Below, in pieces: positions 35,955 to 45,804 of a stretch of 49,484 bases of DNA. The notes under the pieces are model-generated. The model made no database searches and had not been told where the DNA came from. It worked only from the letters and a program-made list of their open reading frames with translations. The stretch comes from Bartonella sp. CM31XJBT (lineage in GTDB: Bacteria; Pseudomonadota; Alphaproteobacteria; Rhizobiales; Rhizobiaceae): contig NZ_JAQITD010000017.1 in the NCBI RefSeq assembly GCF_028618555.1, forward strand, positions 1 through 49,484, read 5' to 3'. The position numbers were made by a program, and so were the translations under genes. Each line of letters opens with the position of its first letter. Within the stretch, counting starts at the first letter, position 1.

Positions 35955-36890
35955 ATGTCAGTTTCAGAAAAGTTATCGGTTGTGAATGGTAAATCAACGC
36001 CACCAAAATCCACTATTAGTGATTATATCACATTATTAAAGCCACGTGTTATGTCTCTTGTGATCTTTACGGCTTTAGTTGGTTTGATGGTGTCTCCTGT
36101 TCCTATCAATCCGTGGTATGGTTTTTTAGCAATTTTATGTATTGCTGCTGGTGGCGGTGGTGCGGGAGCACTGAACATGTGGTATGATGCTGACATTGAT
36201 GCTGTGATGGAACGGACTAAAAAGCGTCCCATTCCCATGGGTAAAATCAGCTCTCAAAAGGCATTTATTTTTGGCATGGTTCTTTCTATGCTCTCGGTAT
36301 TGGTTATGGGGAGCTTCATTAATTGGTTTGCGGCATTTTTTCTTGCTTTTACGATTTTCTTTTATGTCGTTATCTATACAATTTGGTTAAAGCGTATCAC
36401 ACCACAAAATATTGTTATTGGTGGTGCTTCTGGGGCTTTTCCACCAATGATTGGATGGGCCGCGGCAACAGGGACAGTGAGTATTGATAGCTTTTTATTA
36501 TTTTTGATCATTTTTATGTGGACCCCCCCCCATTTTTGGTCTCTTTCTTTATTTTCATCTCTTGATTATGAGGCTGCAGGCATCCCTATGATGCCTAATG
36601 TACGAGGTGAACATTCAACAAAAAAACAGATTTTATTTTATACTATTTTGATGGCATTATGTGCTGCTGCTCCTTGCTTTATTGGTCTTGGCGGAATTTT
36701 TTATGCTATTTTTTCAACAATTTTAAGCATTATCTTTATTTATTTTGCCTATCGTTTATGGAAAGCTGATACACATAATGAAACTATTTTGATGGCCAAA
36801 AAAACGTTTTTCTTTTCGTTACTCTATTTGGCAGCTATCTTTGGAGTTCTTTTGATTGAATCTCTTGTTTGGTATTTTATCGCTCTTTAG
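35955..36890 (+). CDS. ctaB: Protohaem IX farnesyltransferase (haem O synthase)
   Basis: 311 aa from ATG 35955; a TTG at 35946 is in frame. A polytopic UbiA-superfamily enzyme that makes haem O for terminal oxidases. Asp motif N-M-W-Y-D-A-D-I-D-A-V-M-x-R-T-x-x-R-P-I-P. Also I-T-P-Q-N-I-V-I-G-G-A-S-G-A-F-P-P, W-T-P-P-H-F-W and G-I-P-M-M-P, all hallmarks of CtaB/CyoE rather than UbiA. About eight hydrophobic helices. Confidence 0.95.
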   Translation: MSVSEKLSVVNGKSTPPKSTISDYITLLKPRVMSLVIFTALVGLMVSPVPINPWYGFLAILCIAAGGGGAGALNMWYDADIDAVMERTKKRPIPMGKISSQKAFIFGMVLSMLSVLVMGSFINWFAAFFLAFTIFFYVVIYTIWLKRITPQNIVIGGASGAFPPMIGWAAATGTVSIDSFLLFLIIFMWTPPHFWSLSLFSSLDYEAAGIPMMPNVRGEHSTKKQILFYTILMALCAAAPCFIGLGGIFYAIFSTILSIIFIYFAYRLWKADTHNETILMAKKTFFFSLLYLAAIFGVLLIESLVWYFIAL

Positions 36891-37072
36891 GCAAATAAAA
36901 TGAAAAAGCAAATTTAAAAAGAGCTTTTCTTCAAGAAAATTCTGTAAGAAAACACGATAGAGTCTGTTCTTATGCAAAAGATGATATTGCGCGTTTTTTT
37001 ACATTGCTTATTCATGTATAATAATAGGTTGTTTGAATATATAGCTAAAACTATAGAGATTAAGGATGATTT

Positions 37073-38128
37073 ATGTCTGGACTTCCCCCTTTAACGATAC
37101 GTCTTTGTGGTCCACGTGGATTTTGTGCAGGGGTTGATCGTGCTATCCAGATTGTTCTGCTTGCATTAAAAAAATATAGTGCTCCAGTATATGTTCGTCA
37201 TGAAATTGTACACAACCGCTACGTGGTTGAGGGATTACAGCAACGGGGAGCTGTTTTTGTCGAAGAACTTGATGAGATTCCAGAAGAACATCGCAATCAA
37301 CCGGTTGTTTTTTCTGCTCATGGTGTACCAAAATCTGTTTCAGAAGAAGCGCGATGCTATAATTTGTTTTATCTCGATGCAACATGTCCGTTGGTCTCGA
37401 AAGTGCATAAACAAGCGATACGACATCAACGTCATGGTCGTCATGTTATATTGATTGGTCATGCTGGTCATCCTGAGGTGATAGGGACAATGGGACAGCT
37501 TGAAGAAGGGGCTGTGACGCTTATTGAAACGATAGAAGATGCTTTGCATTATCAACCCAATGATCCAGATAAATTAGGATTTGTGACACAAACAACGCTT
37601 TCTGTTGAAGATACTGCAGGAATTATCGATATATTACATCAACGTTTTCCTACATTAGCAGCCCCAGCGGCTGAGTCAATTTGCTATGCTACAACGAATC
37701 GACAAGATGCGGTTAAAGCAGCGGCAAAGGGGAGCGATTTGTTTTTGATTGTTGGAGCACCAAATTCTTCTAATTCACGACGTTTAGTAGAGGTTGCCGA
37801 AAAGTCTGGTGCGCGGCAAGCTATTTTAGTTCAGCGCGCTGATGAAATTAATTTTGAAAACCTAAAATCTCTTTCTATTGTCAGTCTTTCAGCAGGGGCT
37901 TCGGCTCCTGAAATTATTATTGATGAAATTATTTCAGCATTTCGTGAGCGTTATGATGTCACAATAGAATTAGCTGAAACAGCGGTAGAAACGGAAAAAT
38001 TTTTAGTGAGTCGCGAATTACGTGACGTCATTTTAACGTCTCAAGATATGGCTTTCGTCAATGGTCAAGCAAATAATGCAAAAAATGAAAATCAGAATAC
38101 AAACATATCTACAACGAAAGCAGAATAA
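37073..38128 (+). CDS. ispH: 4-hydroxy-3-methylbut-2-enyl diphosphate reductase
   Basis: 351 aa. The last enzyme of the MEP pathway, yielding IPP and DMAPP. The three cluster cysteines are in G-F-C-A-G-V-D-R-A, L-D-A-T-C-P-L-V-S-K-V-H and I-C-Y-A-T-T-N-R-Q. G-H-x-G-H-P-E-V and the E-H/H-G-V motifs (V-F-S-A-H-G-V) are present. The C-terminal 25 residues are Asn/Lys-rich and not conserved. The stop overlaps the thrB start as TAATG. Confidence 0.96.
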   Translation: MSGLPPLTIRLCGPRGFCAGVDRAIQIVLLALKKYSAPVYVRHEIVHNRYVVEGLQQRGAVFVEELDEIPEEHRNQPVVFSAHGVPKSVSEEARCYNLFYLDATCPLVSKVHKQAIRHQRHGRHVILIGHAGHPEVIGTMGQLEEGAVTLIETIEDALHYQPNDPDKLGFVTQTTLSVEDTAGIIDILHQRFPTLAAPAAESICYATTNRQDAVKAAAKGSDLFLIVGAPNSSNSRRLVEVAEKSGARQAILVQRADEINFENLKSLSIVSLSAGASAPEIIIDEIISAFRERYDVTIELAETAVETEKFLVSRELRDVILTSQDMAFVNGQANNAKNENQNTNISTTKAE

Positions 38129-39087
38129 TGGCCGTTTATACAGATATTCACCCAAATGATTTAAAAGTGTTTTTAACACGTTATGCAATAGGATCACTTT
38201 TGTCTTATCAAGGTATAGAGGAGGGGATTGAAAATTCTAATTTTATGTTAGAGACAACACAAGGGCGATTTATTTTAACACTTTATGAAAAGCGTATTTC
38301 AAAAGATGATTTACCTTTTTTTTGTCGCTTGATGCAGCATTTAGGACAGCGTGGAATTCCTTGTCCTCAACCTGTTATTCAAAATGATGGAATGATGATC
38401 TGTGAACTAGCAGGACGTCCTGCCGCTATTATTACTTTTCTGGAAGGAGAGTGGATCCGCCAGCCCAATATAGATCATTGTGGCGAAGTGGGGATGGGGC
38501 TCGCACAATTACATTTAGCAGGACAGGATTTTACACTTAGTCGTAAAAATACTCTTTCTGTTATGGATTGGAAGGTCTTGTGGCAACGTTGTCAAACCAA
38601 AGAAGATGCATTGTTAAAAGAATTTGGACAAAAAATTGAGTTGGAATTGGCTTTTTTACAGAAAAATTGGCCGTTCAATTTACCAATAGGCATTATTCAT
38701 GCAGATCTATTTAATGATAACGTCTTTTTTGTGAATCATCGTCTTTCTGGGATGATAGATTTCTATTTTGCTTGTAATGACTTTTTTGCTTATGATTTAG
38801 CGATCTGTTTAAATGCTTGGTGCTTTGAGCCTGATCATTCCTATAATCTTACCAAAGCACGTAAGTTATTGGAAAGTTATCAAAAAATAAGACCATTGAT
38901 CCCTTTAGAATTGGACAAGATGGTTTTATTAGCTCGTGGTGCGTCTCTACGTTTCTTACTCACACGTCTATATGATTGGTTTAATACACCGCCTAATAGC
39001 TTTGTTATTAAGAAAGATCCATGGGAGTATTGGCACAAGCTTTGTTTTTTCAGTAATGTAAATTCGCTAAGTGAATTAGGTTTTTAA
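38128..39087 (+). CDS. thrB: Homoserine kinase, type II (aminoglycoside phosphotransferase fold)
   Basis: 319 aa. It phosphorylates homoserine ahead of threonine synthase (thrC, 45.8 kb). The fold is the APH/choline-kinase type used by alpha- and gammaproteobacterial ThrB-II. The catalytic loop is [11 protein letters not shown], the Mg-binding segment is G-M-I-D-F-Y-F-A-C, and the N-terminus has E-N-S-N-F. It begins on the last base of the ispH stop, implying coupled translation, and is followed after 5 bp by rnhA. Confidence 0.93.
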   Translation: MAVYTDIHPNDLKVFLTRYAIGSLLSYQGIEEGIENSNFMLETTQGRFILTLYEKRISKDDLPFFCRLMQHLGQRGIPCPQPVIQNDGMMICELAGRPAAIITFLEGEWIRQPNIDHCGEVGMGLAQLHLAGQDFTLSRKNTLSVMDWKVLWQRCQTKEDALLKEFGQKIELELAFLQKNWPFNLPIGIIHADLFNDNVFFVNHRLSGMIDFYFACNDFFAYDLAICLNAWCFEPDHSYNLTKARKLLESYQKIRPLIPLELDKMVLLARGASLRFLLTRLYDWFNTPPNSFVIKKDPWEYWHKLCFFSNVNSLSELGF

Positions 39088-39092
39088 ATTTT

Positions 39093-39560
39093 ATGGCAAC
39101 TCAACAAAAAGTCGTTGAAATTTATACAGATGGTGCTTGCTCAGGGAACCCTGGAATTGGAGGATGGGGGGCAATTTTACGCTGGAATGGTCATGAACGG
39201 GAGCTTTATGGCGGTAAGGTTCATACGACAAACAATCAAATGGAACTCATGGCGGCTATTTGTGCATTAAAGGCGCTTAAAGAGCCCTGTTTGGTCGATC
39301 TTTATACAGACTCAGTTTATGTGCGTAACGGTATATCTAAGTGGATTGAAGATTGGAAAAAGAATAATTGGCGCACCGCATCAAAAAGTCCTGTTAAAAA
39401 TATGGAGCTATGGCAAGCTCTTGAGGATGCTAGTTCTTGTCATACAGTCAGATGGCACTGGGTAAAAGGGCATGCGGGACATCCAGAAAATGAACGCGCA
39501 GATGCCCTTGCTCGCAAAGCAATTACTCAATATCGTGAAAATGGACGTTTTCCAGCATAA
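39093..39560 (+). CDS. rnhA: Ribonuclease HI
   Basis: 155 aa, the usual length. It cuts RNA in RNA-DNA hybrids. The acidic active site is present: [23 protein letters not shown]-x-Y-V and N-E-R-A-D-x-[14 protein letters not shown] contains the catalytic His. The third gene of the ispH-thrB-rnhA cluster. Confidence 0.97.
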   Translation: MATQQKVVEIYTDGACSGNPGIGGWGAILRWNGHERELYGGKVHTTNNQMELMAAICALKALKEPCLVDLYTDSVYVRNGISKWIEDWKKNNWRTASKSPVKNMELWQALEDASSCHTVRWHWVKGHAGHPENERADALARKAITQYRENGRFPA

Positions 39561-39586
39561 TTGCTGTTTGGGAGCTTTTTCTTTTA

Positions 39587-40465
39587 TCACGGAGTCGCAA
39601 GCGGGGTTGGCTGCGTATGGAATATGAATGTTCCACTTAAGGCGTGATCTTTAAAAGAAACTGTATAAAAAATTTTTTGGTTTATTTCTTCTGGTGCGAA
39701 ATAGAGTGGAGCACTGAAGAGTGTATATTCTGCGTTATCACTGACTTTTCTTGCTGCTCCAATTTGCATTTCTCCTCCATCTAAAAAGAGAGAGGAAGGT
39801 GTAGTTTTGTTGTTATTTTGTATTTTTATAAGAAGGGTACTGTTATTTTTTTCGGCACTTATTTTTAGTGCATTCTGCATCATGCGGGGCAAAGAATCTT
39901 GCGCCTTTTTTAAGAAGGAAGCAGGAAGATGTTTATTTTTAAGAGCAGATGGCGAAAAATCAAAGTTAATAGTAAATGGAAGACAGATTTTATTACATAA
40001 TCCAAGAGTGAAAGCACCACTTAAATTTTTGCTTGAACCAGAAAGATTGAAGGGCAATATTACTTTATCTTTATAACCTAATGACCAATCATTTTCTGTT
40101 TCAAAAAGCTGTGGAGTAGGATAGAAGATTTCATAAGAAATCTGTTGGTTGAAATTAAAAAATGGTGCCATGCCAGAATTACCTGGATTACGCCAGTAAG
40201 TTTTCCATCCTGGTTTAAGTTCAATTTCAATAATGCCTTCTCTTATTCCAGAAAGAGAAGGTTCAGTGATCGCTAATCGGATACGACCACCATCTGATTC
40301 ATACCAAGATGTTGCGAAAAGCTGGAGTTTTTGTTCTGTTTGAGCATTTACAGGAATGTTAAGTAATTCTAAAACTATGAATGTTAAGCTTAAAGTAACG
40401 AAAAGCTTTTTATAAAAGAAAGTTGCGATATTTTGTAAATTTGTAAATATACGACTTTTTTTCAT
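39587..40465 (-). CDS. DsbD N-terminal-like periplasmic thiol-disulphide protein
   Basis: 292 aa. A long N-region is followed by a signal helix ending near V-N-A / Q-T. The mature part has the DsbD alpha-domain look: G-W-K-T-Y-W-R-N-P-G-N-S-G and Y-P-x-P, then L-G-L-C-N-K-I-C-L-P with a C-x3-C pair. There are no membrane helices or thioredoxin domain after it, so it is a stand-alone domain rather than a whole DsbD. It probably takes part in envelope redox or cytochrome c maturation; this is inferred from the domain alone. Confidence 0.78.
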   Translation of the reverse strand: MKKSRIFTNLQNIATFFYKKLFVTLSLTFIVLELLNIPVNAQTEQKLQLFATSWYESDGGRIRLAITEPSLSGIREGIIEIELKPGWKTYWRNPGNSGMAPFFNFNQQISYEIFYPTPQLFETENDWSLGYKDKVILPFNLSGSSKNLSGAFTLGLCNKICLPFTINFDFSPSALKNKHLPASFLKKAQDSLPRMMQNALKISAEKNNSTLLIKIQNNNKTTPSSLFLDGGEMQIGAARKVSDNAEYTLFSAPLYFAPEEINQKIFYTVSFKDHALSGTFIFHTQPTPLATP

Positions 40466-40518
40466 TGGAGTTTTATTTTCCTAGTGTGCTAAATGAACAA
40501 ACTTTTATCATGTAAATT

Positions 40519-41121
40519 ATGGAGAATAACAGATTAATGAAGCGGTGTAATGGCTTTTTAGGTGGACAATTACTCATAGCAATGCCTGGGATGAATGACA
40601 AACGCTTTATTCGTTCTGTTATTTATATTTGTGCGCATTCTAATGCCGGTGCGATGGGCATCATTCTTAATCAATTGCATCATATTGATTTTCCAGAGCT
40701 TTTGCTTCATTTGGGAGTCATAGACAGTGGCCAAAAAAAAAGTCTTTCTGAACCAATAAAACAGTTTCCAGTTCGCTATGGTGGTCCTGTTGATCCTTTG
40801 CGTGGTTTTGTCCTTCATTCAGATGATTATGCTTGTGAAGAAACTGTTTTTATTGCAGATAAGATCTGTTTTACTGCGACAATTGATATATTAAAAGCGA
40901 TCAGTTGCGAACAAGGTCCGCAACATGCACTGGTCGCATTAGGCTATGCTGGATGGAAAGCGGGGCAACTTGAGGCAGAAATTTCTACAAATGGTTGGCT
41001 AATCAGTTCTACATCACCTAGTTTTCTTTTTGAAAGCGATTTAAGCTGCAAATATGATAAAAGTTTAACACGCATGGGTATCGATTCAACTTATCTTGCT
41101 TCTGAAATGGGACACGCGTAG
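40519..41121 (+). CDS. YqgE/AlgH family protein (DUF179)
   Basis: 200 aa. The family signature is complete: [11 protein letters not shown] at the start, [20 protein letters not shown] and R-G-F-V-L-H. L-G-Y-A-G-W-x-A-G-Q-L-E-x-E-I and N-G-W-L follow. The molecular function is unknown. Start is ATG 40519; ATG 40537 is also possible. Confidence 0.9.
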   Translation: MENNRLMKRCNGFLGGQLLIAMPGMNDKRFIRSVIYICAHSNAGAMGIILNQLHHIDFPELLLHLGVIDSGQKKSLSEPIKQFPVRYGGPVDPLRGFVLHSDDYACEETVFIADKICFTATIDILKAISCEQGPQHALVALGYAGWKAGQLEAEISTNGWLISSTSPSFLFESDLSCKYDKSLTRMGIDSTYLASEMGHA

Positions 41122-41163
41122 AGTTTTTTCTAAGCTTTTTAACTTTACACGTTATTTTATCCA

Positions 41164-44049
41164 TTATGTTTTTATTTTATAAGGGAAATGGCTCTGAACG
41201 AGTGTAATTAATTCTTCTATGGCAATCGGTTTCGTCACAAGTGTACTTTGAACATATTTACAGCCTTCTTGACGAAGAAAGATTGCTTCTTTTTCATTTT
41301 CAACACCTTCTGCGATAATTTGCAAATTAAGATCTGTTGCCATATTAATGATAGACTTTAGAACAATTTTCTTCTTAAGAGAGTCGATTGAGATAAGTGA
41401 ACGATCAAGTTTAACCATATCAAATGGATAACGTACGAGATAGGTCAGAGACGAATAACCTGTTCCAAAATTATCGAGTGCGAGATTCATTCCCAGTGTT
41501 TTAATTTGTTCAAGAAAGTGCGCTGATTGTTCAGGATTATTTCTTAAGACAAATTCAGATATTTCAATCATCAGACGCCCTTTGTGGAGCGGATGGCGAA
41601 GCAAAGCGGCACGCAATTGACTGATAAAACGAGGATGAATCATTTCTGCGCTTGGTAAATTAATTGAAATAAAGAAAGATTGTTGGGAAAACTTTTCTTG
41701 TACATTTATAAGATCAATAATGGCATTATCGATGATAAACTGTGACAAATCCATAACAATTTGTTCATTTTCTACGATTTTTATGAAATCAGAGACATTT
41801 AAATTTCCATAAGTGGGATGATGCCATTCTACAATTGTTTCAAAACCAATAATATGTCCGTCTGATAAATTAAGAATAGGATGGTAGAGGATTTTCATCT
41901 CATTACGTTTTATGGCATAATGAACATCTTTCTCCAGAGTATTATGTTCGAGACCCAAAGTGCGAAAATTAGGACGAAAAGGTTCAATATGGTTTCCACC
42001 CATTTGTTTTGCGCGAATCATCGCTAATTCACTATCATTAAAAATATCTTTAGCCGTCGATCGGCTTTCACTCCATGTAACCAATCCGATAGAGGTTGAA
42101 AGGATTATTTTGTTTTCTGAAAGTGAAATAGGTGCTGAAATTGTTTTGTGCAAATGATCTGCAAATGCTGCAATTTTTTGTGGTTCGGTTTCACTAAGTA
42201 AAATAATTGCAAAGCGGTCTGCTGAAAGACGCGATAAGGTGTCTTGAAAGTTAATGAGACGATTTAAACGACGTGCGATTATAAGCAGTACAGTATCCCC
42301 AACTGCTATGCCTAATTTGCGATTAATTTGGCGAAAATTGTCAAAATCAATCATAAAGACAGTCGGTCTAATTTTGATATTTGCTTTCGCTAAAGAGGTA
42401 TAATTTTGTAGTCTATCAAAGAAAATTTGTTGGTTAGGAAGTCCGGTTAAGCTGTCGTGGATTGCATCATGCAATAAGCGTTCTTCGGATTTTTTATGGT
42501 TAGTAATATTGACAATGGTTCCAATGACACGTGTGATTTTTCCATCTTTTTGCATAGCCGGACGTGCACGAAGAGAAAACCAATGATAATAACCACCACC
42601 AGAAGAAAGACGAAAAATTTGATCAATGCGCCCTTTTTTATTTTTAAGAATGATATCCAATACAGCTTGAAAGCGTTCACGATCATCATGGTGCAAGGCT
42701 GAAATCCAGTTGCGCATAGGTCCATTGAGGTTATGAATTTCAGTACCAAAAAGGGTTGCCATGTTTGGATGTACAACAATACGGTCACGCTCAATATTCC
42801 AATCCCAAATAATATTTCCAGCTCCCTTTGCTGCGAGTACTTGTTGTTCCAGGTCGGAAAATATTCCTTCATGGAAAGCGTCATTAGAAAAAGTTTGTTG
42901 CAGGACAGTAAAGCTTATGAGAAGAACAATGAGCACTAATCCCCCCGCTAATGCTGGCTGGATAATATCATTGTTTAAATGTCCAGCTATGCAAGCATAG
43001 GCTCCAACACACCAAAAGCTAATGAGCAACCATGTTGGAATAAGCATAATAGCGCGGTCATAGCTTCTGATTGAGAAATAGATGATTAATATTATACCAA
43101 GCACAGCGGTAAGGCCAAAAGACAAACGCGCAATTCCAGCTGCTCTGATGGGATCATAAATAGCAAAGGCTCCTAGACTGCAAAAGGCAATGGTCCAAGC
43201 GATAGCACCGTAACTAAAATGATAATGCCAGCGGTTAAGGCTGAGATAGGTAAAAAGAAAAATGAAGAGTGTAGCAGTAAGAGCTACTTCTGTACTAGCA
43301 CGCCAGATTGGTTGTGTTGTGAGTGTAACTGCAAAGAATTTATTTAAAAAGTTGAAGTCAATACCAATATAAAAAAGCACTGCCCAAGCAACAGCAGCTG
43401 TTGCAGGAAACAGCCCTGTTCCACGGACGACGAAGAGAACAGTTAACAAAAGCGCTAAGAGACCTGATATCCCGAGAAGAATACCATGATAAAGCGTATA
43501 AGAATTAATTGCATCTTTATAAGCTTCAGGTTGCCATAAATAGATTTGCGGTAGATTTGCAGAGTTAAGTTCGGCCACAAATGTAACAACAGCACCAGGG
43601 TTAAGAGTAATACGAAAGATATCAGAGTTTGCACTAAGTTGACGATCGAGGGAAAAACCTTCGCTTGGCGTTATGGATTGAATCCTTGCTGATCCAAGGT
43701 CTGGCCAAAAAAATCCAGAACGTGCCATGCGGTAATGGGGGGCAACAATGAGACGATCAACTTGTTCATCTGTTGGATTTGCAAGAGAAAAAACTGCCCA
43801 ATTTCCGGAAAATTTTTCATTTTTTGCCTGCACTTCAATACGCCATACAATACCATCTGGTCCTGGCGCTGTACTTGTTTGAAAAATAGAGTTGTTTGTA
43901 TGGTGAATTTCAATTGCTTTTGAGAGATCAAGAGCAGCATCTTGAGAAGAAATTTTAACTGGCTCAATTGCTTGTGCTGATGTAAGATGGACAAAAGAAC
44001 TAACGACTACAATGAAAATGATGTCAATTATTTTACGCAAACTCTTCAC
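41164..44049 (-). CDS. Membrane PAS-GGDEF-EAL protein with degenerate signature motifs
   Basis: 961 aa. A signal peptide (ends T-S-A-Q-A) leads a periplasmic region to about 190. Seven or so membrane helices follow (about 190-390), as in 7TMR-DISM sensors. A PAS domain covers about 410-525 (I-I-W-D-W-N-I-E, G-T-I-V-N-I-T), then GGDEF (about 535-690) and EAL (about 700-950). The GGDEF loop reads L-S-A-D-R-F, so cyclase activity is unlikely. In the EAL part E-A-L is E-T-I and D-D-F-G-T-G is D-N-F-G-T-G, while E-I-S-E, V-K-L-D and A-E-G-V-E are kept. Phosphodiesterase activity is doubtful; a c-di-GMP or signalling sensor role is possible. Confidence 0.9.
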   Translation of the reverse strand: MKSLRKIIDIIFIVVVSSFVHLTSAQAIEPVKISSQDAALDLSKAIEIHHTNNSIFQTSTAPGPDGIVWRIEVQAKNEKFSGNWAVFSLANPTDEQVDRLIVAPHYRMARSGFFWPDLGSARIQSITPSEGFSLDRQLSANSDIFRITLNPGAVVTFVAELNSANLPQIYLWQPEAYKDAINSYTLYHGILLGISGLLALLLTVLFVVRGTGLFPATAAVAWAVLFYIGIDFNFLNKFFAVTLTTQPIWRASTEVALTATLFIFLFTYLSLNRWHYHFSYGAIAWTIAFCSLGAFAIYDPIRAAGIARLSFGLTAVLGIILIIYFSIRSYDRAIMLIPTWLLISFWCVGAYACIAGHLNNDIIQPALAGGLVLIVLLISFTVLQQTFSNDAFHEGIFSDLEQQVLAAKGAGNIIWDWNIERDRIVVHPNMATLFGTEIHNLNGPMRNWISALHHDDRERFQAVLDIILKNKKGRIDQIFRLSSGGGYYHWFSLRARPAMQKDGKITRVIGTIVNITNHKKSEERLLHDAIHDSLTGLPNQQIFFDRLQNYTSLAKANIKIRPTVFMIDFDNFRQINRKLGIAVGDTVLLIIARRLNRLINFQDTLSRLSADRFAIILLSETEPQKIAAFADHLHKTISAPISLSENKIILSTSIGLVTWSESRSTAKDIFNDSELAMIRAKQMGGNHIEPFRPNFRTLGLEHNTLEKDVHYAIKRNEMKILYHPILNLSDGHIIGFETIVEWHHPTYGNLNVSDFIKIVENEQIVMDLSQFIIDNAIIDLINVQEKFSQQSFFISINLPSAEMIHPRFISQLRAALLRHPLHKGRLMIEISEFVLRNNPEQSAHFLEQIKTLGMNLALDNFGTGYSSLTYLVRYPFDMVKLDRSLISIDSLKKKIVLKSIINMATDLNLQIIAEGVENEKEAIFLRQEGCKYVQSTLVTKPIAIEELITLVQSHFPYKIKT

Positions 44050-44447
44050 AATGTCCCACTCTCAATATTTTAGGATGTTTAATTTTCATTTCGATTTTTG
44101 AGAAAAAACGTCCACCTTTTATAATTTATTTACATAATAAATTGTTATCACTTTTTCTTAAGTTGTGTGATTTTATATACAAATAAACCACATACCCATT
44201 TGCTCCAATAGAACTTGAAGCGAATGAAGTTTTATATTTTAAAAGGGCAAAGTTAAACCATAAATTTCCAGATTTCACGGATATACCTTCACTCATTAGA
44301 ATCTTTATCACATGAAGTATGAATTGGGTAGTTTTGTACGCCTCTTTGCCCAATATTTCCAAAACTTATTTAATTAGAAGAGCTTTTGTGGTAAATTTTA
44401 TGATAAAATATGTGATGTTATTGTGATGCTGCTTTGAAAAGAAGTTT
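44050..44447. other. 400-bp gap without a recognisable gene
   Basis: The only frame of any length is 44126-44362 on the minus strand (78 codons from TTG). It has no ribosome site and no family resemblance. It may be a gene remnant. I see no strong hairpin. Confidence 0.4.
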
Positions 44448-45722
44448 TTACTTTAGCTTGTATGAAAGAGTTGACGTTAAATCATCAAAATTTATGAGGG
44501 GTCCTACAGGTCCGACAGCAGTTAGTGTTGGTGTGGAGTTTGTAAAAAGACGATGTGCTAAATCAGTTAATCTTTTAGGAGTAATGAGATTGAGGCGTTC
44601 AATTGTTTCCGATATTGGAATTGGTCGACCATAAAGGAGTATTTGGCGAGCAATGAGATGTGCTTGACTAGAAGGATTTTCCTGTGACATTGTCAGGTTC
44701 GCACGATATTGCGTTTGTGCTCGTTGTAGTTCATTAGCGTGAATATTTTTGCTGACCTTGGAAAGTTCATCAAGAATCACAGGAATAAGTTCTTTGAGCC
44801 CGTCTTGTCCGGTAGCTGCGTGAACACCAAAAAGTCCAGTATCTGAAAATCCCCAATGAAAAGCATAAATAGAATAGCATAATCCACGTTTCTCTCTTAC
44901 CTCTTGAAAAAGACGTGAAGACATACCACCACCAAGAATGATTGAAAGAATTTGGGCCGCATAAAAATCACGCGCGTGATAAGCGCGTCCTTCAAACCCT
45001 AGAACAACTTGTGTATCCATTAAATCGCGATATTCACGAAAGTCGCCACCGACATAATTTGCAAGATTAGTAAGAGGTGCGGTTGAATGGGAGCGAAAAG
45101 TACCAAGACGACTTTCAACTTCTCGCAAGAAACTTTCGTGCTTTACAGCTCCTGCTGCAACGACAATCATACGATCTGCACTATATTGTTTATTGATGAA
45201 ATCATGGAGATCAGTAGATGTAAATGATTGAATAGTTTTAGCTGTTCCTAAAATAGAGCGCCCAAGGGATTGATGACGAAAGGCTGTTTCTGTAAAATGA
45301 TCAAAAACAATATCATCAGGGGTGTCATGGGCAGCACCAATTTCCTGAAATATTACTTGTTTTTCTCGTTCTAGTTCATTGTCGTCAAATTTTGAATGCA
45401 TTAAAATATCGGCTAAAATATCTATAGCAAGAGGGATATCGCTTTTAAGTACACGTGCAAAGTAAGCTGTTGTTTCAATACTGGTTGTAGCATTTATTTC
45501 ACCGCCAACATCTTCAATATCGGTTGCAATTTGAAAAGCAGTGCGGTTTTCGGTTCCTTTAAAAGCCATATGCTCAAGAAGATGAGCAATACCATGCTGT
45601 GTGGAGGTTTCATTGCGTGAGCCCACTTTAACCCATATCCCGAGGGCAACACTATCAATTTGTTGCATTGTATGTGTGGCGATAGTCAAACCATTATTAA
45701 GGCGACATATATCTACATCCAT
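44448..45722 (-). CDS. M16 family zinc peptidase (mitochondrial-processing-peptidase-like)
   Basis: 424 aa. The inverted zinc motif H-L-L-E-H (His47, Glu50, His51) is followed by M-A-F-K-G-T, and by the distal Glu region E-V-x-x-x-R-G-L-C-Y-S. The V-G-S-R-N-E segment precedes the motif, as in pitrilysin and MPP-beta relatives. No signal peptide is visible. It lies just downstream of thrC in the same direction, an arrangement I recall from other Rhizobiales. Confidence 0.92.
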   Translation of the reverse strand: MDVDICRLNNGLTIATHTMQQIDSVALGIWVKVGSRNETSTQHGIAHLLEHMAFKGTENRTAFQIATDIEDVGGEINATTSIETTAYFARVLKSDIPLAIDILADILMHSKFDDNELEREKQVIFQEIGAAHDTPDDIVFDHFTETAFRHQSLGRSILGTAKTIQSFTSTDLHDFINKQYSADRMIVVAAGAVKHESFLREVESRLGTFRSHSTAPLTNLANYVGGDFREYRDLMDTQVVLGFEGRAYHARDFYAAQILSIILGGGMSSRLFQEVREKRGLCYSIYAFHWGFSDTGLFGVHAATGQDGLKELIPVILDELSKVSKNIHANELQRAQTQYRANLTMSQENPSSQAHLIARQILLYGRPIPISETIERLNLITPKRLTDLAHRLFTNSTPTLTAVGPVGPLINFDDLTSTLSYKLK

Positions 45723-45804
45723 GTATTTACAACTCCATTAATAAGCTAAATACCTCATTGTAAAGGTATTAGAATATTCTTGATTTAAATTAATGCAGCT
45801 AACT

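Noticed and set aside
44126..44362. 78-codon minus-strand frame between the sensor gene and the M16 peptidase
   Set aside because: TTG start without a ribosome site and no recognisable motif; recorded only as possible remnant.
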